NCBI GenBank assembly: GCA_025927935.1
Contig: JAICKM010000518.1
Coordinates: forward strand, 1 to 5,227
DNA: 5,227 nt
From: Chloroflexia bacterium
Lineage (GTDB): Bacteria > Chloroflexota > Chloroflexia > QHBQ01 > JADMIH01
Direction: 5' to 3'
Under the pieces are notes generated by a model, which ran no database searches, was not told the origin of the DNA, and saw nothing but the letters and a program-made list of their open reading frames with translations. The translations under genes were made by a program, and so were the position numbers. Shown here in pieces: positions 1 to 5,227 of the stretch. How positions within the stretch are numbered: the first letter of the stretch is position 1; the number at the start of each line of letters is the position of its first letter.

Positions 1-1
1 C

Positions 2-901
2 GGCAACCGGGCCGCGCAGGCCTTGTACATCCGGAGGGCGCTGCGCCGGCTCGGCATTGTTCGTCCCGTAGTGTGGACGCAGGACCCGCTAGCCGGGCCC
101 TTGCTTGCGCATCTGCCCGCCGCACTGGTCATTTATGACGTCACCGACGACTGGACTGTCGTCCGATCCTTCAGTCCTGGGTATCGGGCCCGGATCGGGG
201 CTGGCGACGCGCAACTGACCCGGCGGGCCGACGTGGTCCTGACCTGTTCGGACTATCTCCATCGCAAGAAAGCAGCGGTGCATCCCGCGACCTATCTGGT
301 GCCCAATGGCGTGGATGGCCACCACTATGCCGCCATCGATTCCGGTGGACTGGCTGCTCCAGCCCTCCTGACCGGCTTCCCCCGGCCCCTGCTCGGCTAT
401 ATCGGCACGCTGCACGACGAACGGCTGGATGTCGATTTGATCGAGGCACTTGCGGGCCGCTTCCCGAACGCGACACTGGTTTTCGTGGGTCCCGATCATC
501 TTACCACCGAGACCCGGCGGCGCTTTGCCCAGCACGCCAACATCAGGCGGATCGGACCTGTGCCGTATACCGAGGTGCCGGCTTATTTGCAGGCTTTCGC
601 AATCTGCATCTTGCCCCACCGCGTAACCCCGTTTACGGAGAGCCTGAATCCGATCAAGGCTTTTGAGTATCTGATGTCCCGGCGTCCGGTGGTCTCGACT
701 GCGGTGGCGGGCCTACGTGAGCTTGGCGCCGTCGTCACAGTCGCACAGGACTCCGCTGAGTTTCTCGCGGCGGTTGCACAGCGTCTGGAAAGTGCGCCGG
801 TCTACGATGCGGACCCGGCCCTGCGGGTGGCAGCCCAAAATGGGTGGCCGGCCCGAGTCGACCAGTTGATCTCTATCCTGGAGCCGTTATGCCATCCCTA
901 G
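2..901 (+). CDS. Glycosyltransferase, GT-B fold (GT1/GT4-like), 5'-truncated by window edge
   Basis: This is the C-terminal part (299 residues) of a glycosyltransferase that probably moves a sugar from a nucleotide-sugar to a lipid-linked glycan at the inner face of the membrane. The frame is open to the left edge, so the TTG at 23 is almost certainly not the start; the residues before it (GNRAAQA) continue the fold. Counting from nt 2, I see IYDVTDDW at 44-51 and LVPNGVD at 99-105, the usual end of the N-terminal Rossmann domain. A GYIG turn at 132-135 opens the C-terminal donor domain, and NPIKAFEYL at 216-224 followed by RRPVVST is the donor-site helix. NPxKxFEYL in place of a classical EX7E motif is typical of a polysaccharide-cluster subgroup that includes TuaH-like proteins. 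About 70-100 N-terminal residues are probably missing. The stop TAG lies inside the next gene. The sugar and linkage cannot be told from sequence. Confidence 0.9.
   Translation, partial: GNRAAQALYIRRALRRLGIVRPVVWTQDPLAGPLLAHLPAALVIYDVTDDWTVVRSFSPGYRARIGAGDAQLTRRADVVLTCSDYLHRKKAAVHPATYLVPNGVDGHHYAAIDSGGLAAPALLTGFPRPLLGYIGTLHDERLDVDLIEALAGRFPNATLVFVGPDHLTTETRRRFAQHANIRRIGPVPYTEVPAYLQAFAICILPHRVTPFTESLNPIKAFEYLMSRRPVVSTAVAGLRELGAVVTVAQDSAEFLAAVAQRLESAPVYDADPALRVAAQNGWPARVDQLISILEPLCHP
880..888 (+). promoter_or_regulatory. Ribosome binding site deciding the acyltransferase start
   Basis: GGAG at 880-883 lies 5 nt before ATG 889, inside the end of the upstream glycosyltransferase gene. An in-frame GTG at 844 would add 15 residues (MAGPSRPVDLYPGAV), but I see no good purine-rich site before it, and it would deepen the overlap with the upstream gene to 58 nt. 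ATG 889 is therefore preferred. Confidence 0.6.
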
Positions 902-1467
902 CCACACGTCACCTGGCGCCCACCACGCTGGCGCGCCGGCTGCGGTACGGTCTGCGCCTCGCCGGGGTATGGATCGGCCAGCCTCGGGTACGAACGCACG
1001 GCTGGGCGCGATTCGGTCCAGGCGCCCGTTTCACTGTCCGGCCTCCCGGCCTGGTGGAGATCGGCACCCGTTGCGAGTTCGATCGGGGGCTCACGATCGA
1101 GTGCGAAGGACGTTTGTCGATTGGTGCCGACACCTTCTTTGGGCATCACTGCACTCTCGCCGCGAAACAATGCGTCCGGATCGGCCGGGACTGCCTCGTC
1201 GCCGAAATGGTCTCGATCCGCGACTATGATCATCGCTTTGCCGATCTGACGGTCCCGGTCCGCTTGCAGGGCCTGATTACCGCGCCCGTTGTGATCGGCA
1301 ACAATGTCTGGCTCGGCTCGAAAGTATCGGTGCTGCGCGGTGTGCGGATTGGCGACAATGCGATTATCGGCGCGGGAGCCGTAGTGACCCATGATATCCC
1401 GGCGAACGCGATTGCCGCCGGCGTACCGGCGCGAGTGCTGCGCTATCGCGTCGCAGGGAAGGGCTGA
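889..1467 (+). CDS. Hexapeptide-repeat (left-handed beta-helix) acyltransferase, probable sugar O-acetyltransferase
   Basis: This 192-residue protein is a probable cytoplasmic acyltransferase that would transfer an acetyl group from acetyl-CoA to a sugar of the glycan or its precursor. Imperfect hexapeptide repeats run from about residue 55 to 166 (VEIGTR, LSIGAD, VRIGRD, VVIGNN, VRIGDN, AIIGAG), the signature of the left-handed beta-helix of trimeric NodL/LacA/WcaF-like enzymes. The loop RDYDHRF carries His115, which sits where the family's catalytic histidine is expected. The C-terminus has the family hallmark IGAGAVVTHDIPANAIAAGVP at about 160-180 (first half catalytic-domain coil, second half the closing segment), followed by ARVLRYR. 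Length fits single-domain members. The gene overlaps the upstream glycosyltransferase by 13 nt and lies 2 nt before the next one, so it is coupled to the operon. The N-terminal 40 residues are Arg-rich and less conserved. The fold is secure; the acceptor and acyl group are inferred from context. Confidence 0.92.
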   Translation: MPSLATRHLAPTTLARRLRYGLRLAGVWIGQPRVRTHGWARFGPGARFTVRPPGLVEIGTRCEFDRGLTIECEGRLSIGADTFFGHHCTLAAKQCVRIGRDCLVAEMVSIRDYDHRFADLTVPVRLQGLITAPVVIGNNVWLGSKVSVLRGVRIGDNAIIGAGAVVTHDIPANAIAAGVPARVLRYRVAGKG

Positions 1468-1469
1468 TT

Positions 1470-2408
1470 ATGCCGCTACCAGAAACCCTGCTAAGTGTCC
1501 TGATCGTCAATTTCAACACCCGGCTGCTCACCTGCCAGTGCCTGCGCTCCCTATTACCGGAGGCTAGGGCACTGGGAGCGCAAGTTATCGTTGTAGACAA
1601 TGGTTCCACAGACGGCAGTCCGGAGGCCATTGGCGCCGAGTTCCCGGAGGTTGAGGTTATGGCCCTGGATGGCAATCTGGGCTTTGGCGCGGCCAACAAT
1701 CGTGCCGCGGCGCGATCTGCTGCCCGGTACTTGCTGTTGTTGAATAGCGACACGATTGTGCATACCGGCGCCCTCCAAGCCTTGATCGATTGCGCGAATG
1801 CTTATTCCGATGCGGGCGCAGTCGGTGCCCGGCTGCTGAACGCGGACGGCAGTCTGCAACTGAGTTGCTGGCGCTTCCCAACACTCTGGCGCGCGACGGC
1901 TGAGACCTTTGGCCTGCTGCGCCTAATCGGCCGGCCCAGCAACTATCGGCCGCCCGACTATGACTCCATCCGCCGGGTTGACTTCGCGATCGGAGCATGT
2001 CTCCTGGTTGATCGCCAGGCGTTCGTTAAGGTGGGGGGCTTCGACGAAGCATTCTTTATGTACGCGGAGGACACGGATCTCTGTCGCCGGCTCCGGGCAA
2101 TCGGCAAGTATGTCTACTACACACCTGCAAGCGTAGTCACCCATCTGGGTGGGGGCAGCAAGCTGAGCTCCACGGATCAGTTCCGCCAATCCAATGCCGG
2201 TACCGAACTGTACTTCAGCAAACATTACGGCGCCGGGGTCGTCGCCGGCTACCGCGTTATCTGCGCCCTCCGTGCGCTGTTGCGGTTGATCCTGTGGTCC
2301 GGACTCTGCCTTGTTCATCCCCGCGCCCGGCCGCGCCTGCGTGGGCACCTGGTTCACAACTATCGCTTGCTCCACTGGCAAGTCACCGCGCGGAGAAGAG
2401 GTCACTAA
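1470..2408 (+). CDS. Glycosyltransferase family 2, rhamnosyltransferase (WbbL-like) type
   Basis: This 312-residue GT-A enzyme probably adds one sugar to the growing lipid-linked repeat unit at the cytoplasmic membrane face. The N-terminal strand SVLIVNFNT (9-17) leads to VVDNGSTDGS (41-50), which binds the nucleotide. NLGFGAANN (69-77) follows, then LLLLNSDT (88-95), where NSD takes the place of the metal-binding DXD. GACLLVDR (175-182) and FMYAEDTDLCRRL (196-208) carry the acceptor-side acidic pair expected to include the catalytic base. THLGGGS (224-230) is the conserved histidine segment of the WbbL-like subgroup. A hydrophobic stretch at about 257-284 followed by Arg-rich residues may hold the C-terminus at the membrane. 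The start is ATG 1470, 2 nt after the acyltransferase stop, with AGGGAAGGG at 1455-1463 as ribosome binding site. The TAA stop shares one base with the next ATG. Rhamnose as donor sugar is only a subgroup-level guess. Confidence 0.94.
   Translation: MPLPETLLSVLIVNFNTRLLTCQCLRSLLPEARALGAQVIVVDNGSTDGSPEAIGAEFPEVEVMALDGNLGFGAANNRAAARSAARYLLLLNSDTIVHTGALQALIDCANAYSDAGAVGARLLNADGSLQLSCWRFPTLWRATAETFGLLRLIGRPSNYRPPDYDSIRRVDFAIGACLLVDRQAFVKVGGFDEAFFMYAEDTDLCRRLRAIGKYVYYTPASVVTHLGGGSKLSSTDQFRQSNAGTELYFSKHYGAGVVAGYRVICALRALLRLILWSGLCLVHPRARPRLRGHLVHNYRLLHWQVTARRRGH
2391..2407 (+). promoter_or_regulatory. Ribosome binding site and TAATG stop-start overlap setting the ligase start
   Basis: The purine-rich run GGAGAAGAGG (2392-2401) ends 6 nt before ATG 2408, and the upstream stop TAA (2406-2408) shares its last A with that ATG. 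The frame remains open upstream to a GTG at 2294. That extension would lie entirely inside the glycosyltransferase gene, lacks a visible ribosome site and encodes a Pro/Ala/Ser-rich stretch unlike the rest of the protein, so ATG 2408 is chosen. Confidence 0.7.
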
Positions 2409-3850
2409 TGTATCAGCATCCCACCGAGCACGCGAACGCGACCCTTGGACAATATTTACAGCGGGTCGCCTGGCCATCACGATTGCGCGGACTCCTGGCC
2501 GGTGGGAGCCTGCTGTTGCTGGGAGGTGCGCTGGGCTTTCTGGCGACGGCATTCAATCCCTGGTACCTGTTGTTCGGCGTTGTGGGGTTGCTGACCCTTG
2601 CCGTGGTCGTCCTGCGGCCGGCCTGGGGTGTACATATTCTGCTGGCCTCCGTGTTTCTCGCCGGCGTCCTGCCGGTAGGCGGTACGGTGACGGATATATC
2701 CGTGGCTGATGGCGTCGTCGTGGCTCTCGCTCTCGCCACGCTTATGGCCTTTGCCGCACCGCGCTTCCAGGTCGGATTGCCGCCAGCCTTGCTCCTGATG
2801 GGCCTATACATCGTAGTGGGGCTTCTTTCAGCCGCCAATAGCGATGCTGTGGATGTATCGGCACCGCGCCTCCTGCGGTTGGCGGCCTATGGCGTAGCCG
2901 CCTTCTCGGTGTTCCAGTTGTTCAGCAAAGCGGTGCCATGGCGCTCGCTGCTGATCTTTCTAATCCTTGGTGCCGGACTCATCGCCGTGGATGTACTTTA
3001 CACCCAGGTGGTGATCCTGAGCCTCGTGAAGGATATCAGCACGCTCAATACAAACAGCGTTGCCTTCTTGTTTGACTTAGTCATCCCGGTAATCGTCGCC
3101 TACTTCCTGGGGCGCGGCCGCTGGTTGCCCGGCGGCTGGCTCTGGAGCGTCGGCCTGCTGCTCGCCGCCGACTTGGCAACTCTATCGCGCGGCGGCTATT
3201 TGGGCCTGGCCTGTGGCCTCGCGGTTGTCTTCAGCCTGTCGAGCCTCCGCCGGGGCGTGAAGATGATCCCCATCGCGCTGGCCCTCGGCGCGCTCGTCCT
3301 CTTTCTGGTACCGAGCAGTATTTTCGATCGCGTGGGTGACGACCGTACTTTCACCCATTATCGGGCCTATCAATGGAGTGCCGCGTCCGATGTCTTCACG
3401 AACCATCCGCTGCTGGGGATCGGATTTAACAATCTGGCCGGTGTGCCCGTCTATACCCCGTTCGGCACCATTTACTCGCCCGATCCTCACAACTTGGTCC
3501 TACGTGTGGCCGGCGAAACCGGCGTGGTTGGCCTCCTGGTGGTCGGCGCCATCATCCTGGCGACCGCCTGGCGTATGCTGCGCAACTACCGGGCGCTTCG
3601 CGACAGCGATGTTCCGCTGGCCCTGCTGAATCTCGGCATGCTGGGCGGCATCGTCGCCTATCTCGTCCATGCTTTATTCGACGTGTTCTGGGTCCACAAC
3701 AGCGGTCTCCTGTTTTGGATCTATATCGGGCTGACGTACGCAACGAGCAGTGTGATTGCCCACCGCACAGCCGCGACGGAAATCGAGAGTCCGCTACTCC
3801 CCGCAGAGCAGAGGCATCCCACCGGGTTCAGTGCAGAAGAGGGGTGGTAA
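2408..3850 (+). CDS. O-antigen ligase / Wzy-type polymerase family membrane protein
   Basis: This 480-residue inner-membrane protein probably works on the outer face of the membrane, either joining lipid-linked glycans into polymer (Wzy role) or transferring finished glycan to an acceptor (WaaL role). About 12-13 hydrophobic segments are visible, for example near residues 31-50, 52-69, 74-92, 101-117, 124-143, 180-200, 217-235, 262-280, 285-303, 372-390, 403-422 and 431-451. The family core is clear: TLSRGGYLGL at 258-267 with Arg261, then a large extracytoplasmic loop (about 304-370) holding HPLLGIGFNN (333-342) and DPHNLVLRVAGETG (359-372). His361 matches the conserved histidine of the Wzy_C/WaaL family (TPHN-type motif), and the Arg/His pair is the expected lipid-pyrophosphate handling site. 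The N-terminal 30 residues are probably cytoplasmic. There is no C-terminal TPR region. Ligase and polymerase cannot be separated by motifs alone, but a place among glycosyltransferases slightly favours polymerase. Confidence 0.9.
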   Translation: MYQHPTEHANATLGQYLQRVAWPSRLRGLLAGGSLLLLGGALGFLATAFNPWYLLFGVVGLLTLAVVVLRPAWGVHILLASVFLAGVLPVGGTVTDISVADGVVVALALATLMAFAAPRFQVGLPPALLLMGLYIVVGLLSAANSDAVDVSAPRLLRLAAYGVAAFSVFQLFSKAVPWRSLLIFLILGAGLIAVDVLYTQVVILSLVKDISTLNTNSVAFLFDLVIPVIVAYFLGRGRWLPGGWLWSVGLLLAADLATLSRGGYLGLACGLAVVFSLSSLRRGVKMIPIALALGALVLFLVPSSIFDRVGDDRTFTHYRAYQWSAASDVFTNHPLLGIGFNNLAGVPVYTPFGTIYSPDPHNLVLRVAGETGVVGLLVVGAIILATAWRMLRNYRALRDSDVPLALLNLGMLGGIVAYLVHALFDVFWVHNSGLLFWIYIGLTYATSSVIAHRTAATEIESPLLPAEQRHPTGFSAEEGW

Positions 3851-3860
3851 AATACCGAGC
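3845..3860 (+). promoter_or_regulatory. Candidate extended -10 promoter for a leaderless or near-leaderless transcript
   Basis: TGGTAAAAT at 3845-3853 matches the extended -10 pattern TGnTATAAT with one mismatch. The hexamer TAAAAT (3848-3853) ends 7 nt before ATG 3861, so a transcript starting at normal distance would begin at or beside that A. The ligase stop TAA lies inside the hexamer. No good -35 box is seen; the nearest is TTCAGT at 3827, three of six matches with a 15-nt spacer, but extended -10 promoters can do without one. The motif is also a short palindrome, GGTA-AAA-TACC (3846-3856). The junction lacks a well-placed Shine-Dalgarno site: the G-rich run GAGGGGTGG ends 13 nt before the ATG. 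All of this is motif reading with no experimental support. Confidence 0.35.
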
Positions 3861-5018
3861 ATGAGAGTACTGCATATTATCTCCACCGGTCAGAATGCCG
3901 GCACAGAGCGGTACCTGCTCGACCTCGTCGCGCACCGCAGCGCCGCCGTCGAGGCATCAGTGATCTGTCCAATCGGCAGTCCGCTGGCCGCCGCGGCGCG
4001 GGCGACAGGGGTCCCGGTGTACGAATTGAATTTCGCGCCTGCCGCACTGCCGCGCACGGTGACACAGTTGTGGCGGCATATTCGGGCACTCCGGCCCGAT
4101 GTGGTTCATACCCACCTCGGTAAAGCAACACTCGTCGGCGCGCCCGTGGCCCGGCTGGCGGGGGTGTCGGCGGTAGTCACCACGCTACACTTCATCCGCC
4201 CGGCGTATGCGTCCACGCACACGCGCCTGGCCTATCCGATCTTCTTGCTGGGGCACAAAGGGGTCAACCGCTGCATTAGCCGCATGATTGCCATCTCCGA
4301 TGCGGTGCGGGCCGAAACCATCGCCCGGGAGGGGGTGCCGCGGGCTAAGGTCGTCGTCATCCCGCACGGCACGAAGTTCCGCGGCCCGCCGCTAGAAGGT
4401 GCCGACCGGCAGTCGGCACGCGCCATGCTCGGGCTGCCGGACTCGGCGCGCGTGATCCTGACCGTTGCGCGGCTCGAAGCCGAGAAAGGTCACATGCTCC
4501 TGCTGGATGCGCTCCCGCAGATCCTCCAGGCCCACCCGGCCACTGTGTGCCTCTGGGCCGGAGATGGCGCCTTACGACCCGCGCTCGTGCGCGAGGTGAC
4601 GTCGCGTGGGCTGCGCGACCAGGTGCATCTACTAGGCTTTCAACCGGATGTGGACCGCCTGTTGGGTCTGGCCGACCTGTTTCTCCTGCCTGCGCAGGCC
4701 GAACCGTTCGGGCTAGCTATACTAGAAGCGATGGCGGCGGGGTTGCCCGTCGTGGCCGTCGACGCGGGCGGGCCGGCCGAGATCGTCGTTTCGGGGGAGA
4801 CGGGCTGGCTGGTGCCCTATGCGGCGGCGCCTCTGGCGGCAGCGGTGAACCGGCTGCTGGCCGATCCCGAGACAGCGCGCGCCATGGGCGCCGCCGGCCG
4901 GCGGCGGGTGGCCGCTTGCTACACGGTGGAGCGCATGGTGCGGGAGACCGAGGCGGTCTATCGCGATCTCCTCGCCGCCGGCTGTGCGGCCCGCGATCGG
5001 CCGATGGAGGCTCGATGA
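3861..5018 (+). CDS. Glycosyltransferase family 4, GT-B fold, complete
   Basis: This 385-residue retaining glycosyltransferase probably adds a sugar to the lipid-linked glycan in the cytoplasm or at the membrane face. The N-terminus MRVLHIISTG with GTERYLLDL (14-22) is the usual first strand and glycine loop of the acceptor domain. VVHTHLGKA (81-89) and VVTTLHF (105-111) follow. MIAISDAVR (142-150) and VVIPHGT (165-171) lead into the second domain. There, TVARLEAEKG (201-210) supplies the Arg204/Lys209 phosphate-binding pair, LWAGDG is at 231-236, and EPFGLAILE (281-289) is the EX7E motif. MAAGLPVVAVDAGGPAEIV (291-309) completes the donor site. Length is normal for the family. The frame stays open upstream to 3756, but that lies within the ligase gene and encodes Arg/Pro-rich sequence, so ATG 3861 fits the family start. 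It is the only gene here set off from its predecessor by a promoter-like gap. It overlaps the next gene by 4 nt. Donor and acceptor are unknown. Confidence 0.94.
   Translation: MRVLHIISTGQNAGTERYLLDLVAHRSAAVEASVICPIGSPLAAAARATGVPVYELNFAPAALPRTVTQLWRHIRALRPDVVHTHLGKATLVGAPVARLAGVSAVVTTLHFIRPAYASTHTRLAYPIFLLGHKGVNRCISRMIAISDAVRAETIAREGVPRAKVVVIPHGTKFRGPPLEGADRQSARAMLGLPDSARVILTVARLEAEKGHMLLLDALPQILQAHPATVCLWAGDGALRPALVREVTSRGLRDQVHLLGFQPDVDRLLGLADLFLLPAQAEPFGLAILEAMAAGLPVVAVDAGGPAEIVVSGETGWLVPYAAAPLAAAVNRLLADPETARAMGAAGRRRVAACYTVERMVRETEAVYRDLLAAGCAARDRPMEAR
5006..5014 (+). promoter_or_regulatory. Ribosome binding site for the last, partial glycosyltransferase
   Basis: GGAGG at 5006-5010 lies 4 nt before ATG 5015, within the end of the upstream glycosyltransferase gene. 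Together with the ATGA overlap (5015-5018) it fixes the start of the final gene and indicates translational coupling. Confidence 0.65.
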
Positions 5019-5227
5019 GGGTGCTGCTCTGCTTCCACTCGCTCGTCACGCGCTCCAATCACCACCTGGCCGAGGAACTCGCCGCCGCCCCGGACGTGGA
5101 TCTGCACGTGCTGGCCCCGCCGTGGTGGCCCGAGGAGGCGCGACTGGTGCGCCAGGAGAAGCACGCGGACCCGCACTACACCATCCGCACCCTGCCGATC
5201 GTCTACTGGCGGCAGCCACGGCCTAAC
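5015..5227 (+). CDS. Glycosyltransferase (GT4-like) N-terminal fragment, cut by the right window edge
   Basis: The reading frame from ATG 5015 stays open for 71 codons to the last base. It begins MRVLLCFHSLVTRSNHHL, the first beta-strand and loop of a GT-B glycosyltransferase acceptor domain. The frame continues AEELAAAPDVDLHVLAPPWW, which matches the usual pattern in which a helix is followed by a short-spaced second strand and an APxxW segment. Proteins that begin this way are commonly family 4 glycosyltransferases of polysaccharide loci; this is family-level recognition from the N-terminus only. The donor-binding domain with the EX7E motif would be outside the window, so the catalytic type is not confirmed. 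The gene starts in an ATGA overlap with the previous glycosyltransferase, with a strong GGAGG site, so the two are probably made together. GC in this stretch is about 70%. Confidence 0.8.
   Translation, partial: MRVLLCFHSLVTRSNHHLAEELAAAPDVDLHVLAPPWWPEEARLVRQEKHADPHYTIRTLPIVYWRQPRPN

Noticed and set aside
23..901. TTG at 23 as the start of the first glycosyltransferase
   Set aside because: The frame is open to the left edge and the first Rossmann strand of a GT-B enzyme is missing, so the gene is truncated by the window rather than starting here.
2294..2407. Longer N-terminus of the ligase from GTG 2294
   Set aside because: It lies wholly within the upstream glycosyltransferase gene, has no ribosome site and would add non-conserved Pro-rich residues; ATG 2408 has a good site and a typical TAATG overlap.
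1923..2552. Long open frame on the minus strand (209 codons)
   Set aside because: It crosses the junction of two well-supported + strand genes, shows no recognisable domain, and is the kind of antisense open frame that GC-rich coding DNA produces by chance.
2416..3824. 11-nt direct repeat GCATCCCACCG near both ends of the ligase gene (about 2416 and 3814)
   Set aside because: It is short, encodes unrelated contexts apart from a shared HPT, and has no flanking inverted repeats or target duplication, so chance is the simplest explanation.
3846..3856. GGTA-AAA-TACC as a terminator hairpin between ligase and glycosyltransferase
   Set aside because: The 4-bp arms with a 3-nt loop are too weak and there is no following T-run; the promoter reading explains the sequence better.
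4717..5058. Minus-strand open frame rich in Pro and Arg
   Set aside because: It is antisense to the conserved donor domain of a glycosyltransferase, and its composition reflects high GC rather than a protein family.
1..5227. CRISPR array, tRNA or rRNA gene, insertion sequence, attachment site
   Set aside because: No spaced direct repeats, no tRNA-like cloverleaf or rRNA sequence, and no transposase or integrase motif were seen; almost every base is inside a supported coding region.

Overview
The window is a piece of a bacterial cell-surface polysaccharide locus (exopolysaccharide, capsule or O-antigen-like glycan). All six genes are on the + strand and the DNA is almost entirely coding; the only non-coding gaps inside it are 2 and 10 nt. 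The base composition is GC-rich (hand-counted lines range from about 53% to 82% GC), and most genes have purine-rich Shine-Dalgarno sites. The organism cannot be named from this. A GC-rich environmental bacterium, possibly Chloroflexota, is a weak guess that rests on composition and on one promoter-like motif.

Layout: (1) 2-901, the C-terminal three quarters of a GT-B glycosyltransferase that runs off the left edge; (2) 889-1467, a left-handed beta-helix (hexapeptide repeat) acyltransferase overlapping gene 1 by 13 nt; (3) 1470-2408, a GT-A family 2 glycosyltransferase of the rhamnosyltransferase (WbbL-like) type, 2 nt after gene 2; (4) 2408-3850, a polytopic O-antigen ligase/polymerase (WaaL/Wzy-type) protein starting in a TAATG overlap; (5) 3861-5018, a complete GT-B family 4 glycosyltransferase after a 10-nt gap; (6) 5015-5227, the N-terminus of another glycosyltransferase starting in an ATGA overlap and running off the right edge.

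Working model (inference from families and context): the cytoplasmic glycosyltransferases add sugars one after another to a lipid-linked repeat unit, the hexapeptide protein adds an acyl group (probably acetyl) to a sugar, and after export the membrane protein polymerises the unit or transfers the glycan to its final acceptor. The initiating sugar-phosphate transferase, the flippase or transporter, the chain-length regulator and the nucleotide-sugar synthesis genes are not in this window. Overlapping stops and starts indicate one translationally coupled operon. The one exception is the gap before gene 5, which holds an extended -10-like motif placed so that transcription could start at or next to the ATG. 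Local GC also tends to be higher from that point on.

I found no RNA gene, mobile element, CRISPR array, convincing terminator or wholly new system. Apart from the promoter-like junction, this looks like an ordinary accessory polysaccharide cluster.
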